DNA of 15,609 nt from assembly GCA_030017395.1 (NCBI GenBank), contig JASEIZ010000007.1, positions 1-15,609 of the forward strand, read 5' to 3'. The notes under the pieces are model-generated. The model did no database searches. It saw only the letters and a program-made list of their open reading frames with translations, and was not told the origin of the DNA. Position 1 is the first letter of the stretch; every line of letters begins with the position of its first letter. This stretch comes from Desulfobacterales bacterium (lineage in GTDB: Bacteria; Desulfobacterota; Desulfobacteria; Desulfobacterales; ETH-SRB1). The position numbers and the translations under genes were made by a program. Below are positions 15,426 to 15,609 of this stretch, piece by piece.

Positions 15426-15609
15426 TTAACTGTCAACAAATACACGATTAAAAGTAGCGCTGATATACTTTAAATGATAGTTCACGTCAAATATTTCTTC
15501 AATTTTTTCAGAGCCGAGCAGGCTGCAAATCTTTTTGTCGTTCAGAATAAGGATTTTGAAATCGTTTTTATCCTTCCATGCCCGCATTGCAATTGCCTGG
15601 ACTATTTTA
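15426..15609 (-). CDS. purB: Adenylosuccinate lyase, C-terminal fragment (5' part outside window)
   Basis: Sixty residues plus the stop codon are visible on the minus strand, with one base of the preceding codon at the window edge. The peptide runs from KIVQAIAMRAWKD through SEKIEEIFDVNYHLKYI to TFNRVFVDS. This matches the C-terminal domain of PurB-type adenylosuccinate lyases, where an IVQ.A...W segment is followed by a short-residue end of the form IEELFD..YHLKHVD.IF.RVF. The enzyme acts twice in purine synthesis, on SAICAR and on adenylosuccinate. The active-site regions lie outside the window, so integrity cannot be judged. The lipoprotein gene follows with zero spacing. Confidence 0.85.
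   Translation of the reverse strand, partial: KIVQAIAMRAWKDKNDFKILILNDKKICSLLGSEKIEEIFDVNYHLKYISATFNRVFVDS

Overview
This window appears to come from a moderately AT-rich Gram-negative bacterial chromosome. The best guess is a sulfate-reducer-like member of Desulfobacterota (Desulfobacterales and relatives). That guess rests on gene style, on the yajC-secD-secF-dprA-topA run, on frequent TTG/GTG starts, and on short GGTTCA-type and CTTTGTG/CCTTGGTGG-type intergenic repeats. No marker gene fixes the taxon.

Layout. (1) Positions 71-3552, minus strand: a tightly packed three-gene unit read in the order AEC-family permease, UDP-glucuronate 4-epimerase-like enzyme, TPR protein with a C-terminal LA2681-type HEPN domain. 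Gaps are only a few bases. (2) Positions 3553-3825: a divergent intergenic region with 15-bp tandem repeats, two hairpins and a plausible sigma70 promoter for the AEC unit. (3) Positions 3826-6943, plus strand: priA (replication restart helicase) followed by a HAD phosphatase. (4) Positions 6991-14573, minus strand, read right to left: yajC, secD, secF, dprA, topA, MBL-fold hydrolase. The secF/dprA, dprA/topA and topA/MBL junctions are 0-7 bp. A 271-bp repeat-bearing gap splits secD from secF and carries a convincing promoter, so secF-dprA-topA-MBL can probably be expressed apart from yajC-secD. (5) Positions 14609-14787: a MITE-like palindromic repeat with 19-bp inverted ends, between yajC and the gene before it. 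(6) Positions 14805-15609, minus strand: the 3' end of purB abutting a small putative lipoprotein gene.

Most of the window is housekeeping: preprotein translocation (YajC-SecDF), DNA topology (TopA), DNA uptake/recombination (DprA), replication restart (PriA) and purine synthesis (PurB). The parts most worth a second look are the TPR-HEPN putative ribonuclease, a SecF with an apparent extra pair of membrane helices that looks like an internal duplication, a promoter whose -35 box lies inside an intergenic repeat between secD and secF, and the MITE-like element upstream of yajC. No intact transposase, tRNA, rRNA, CRISPR array or prophage gene was seen. No gene-free stretch exceeds 300 bases.
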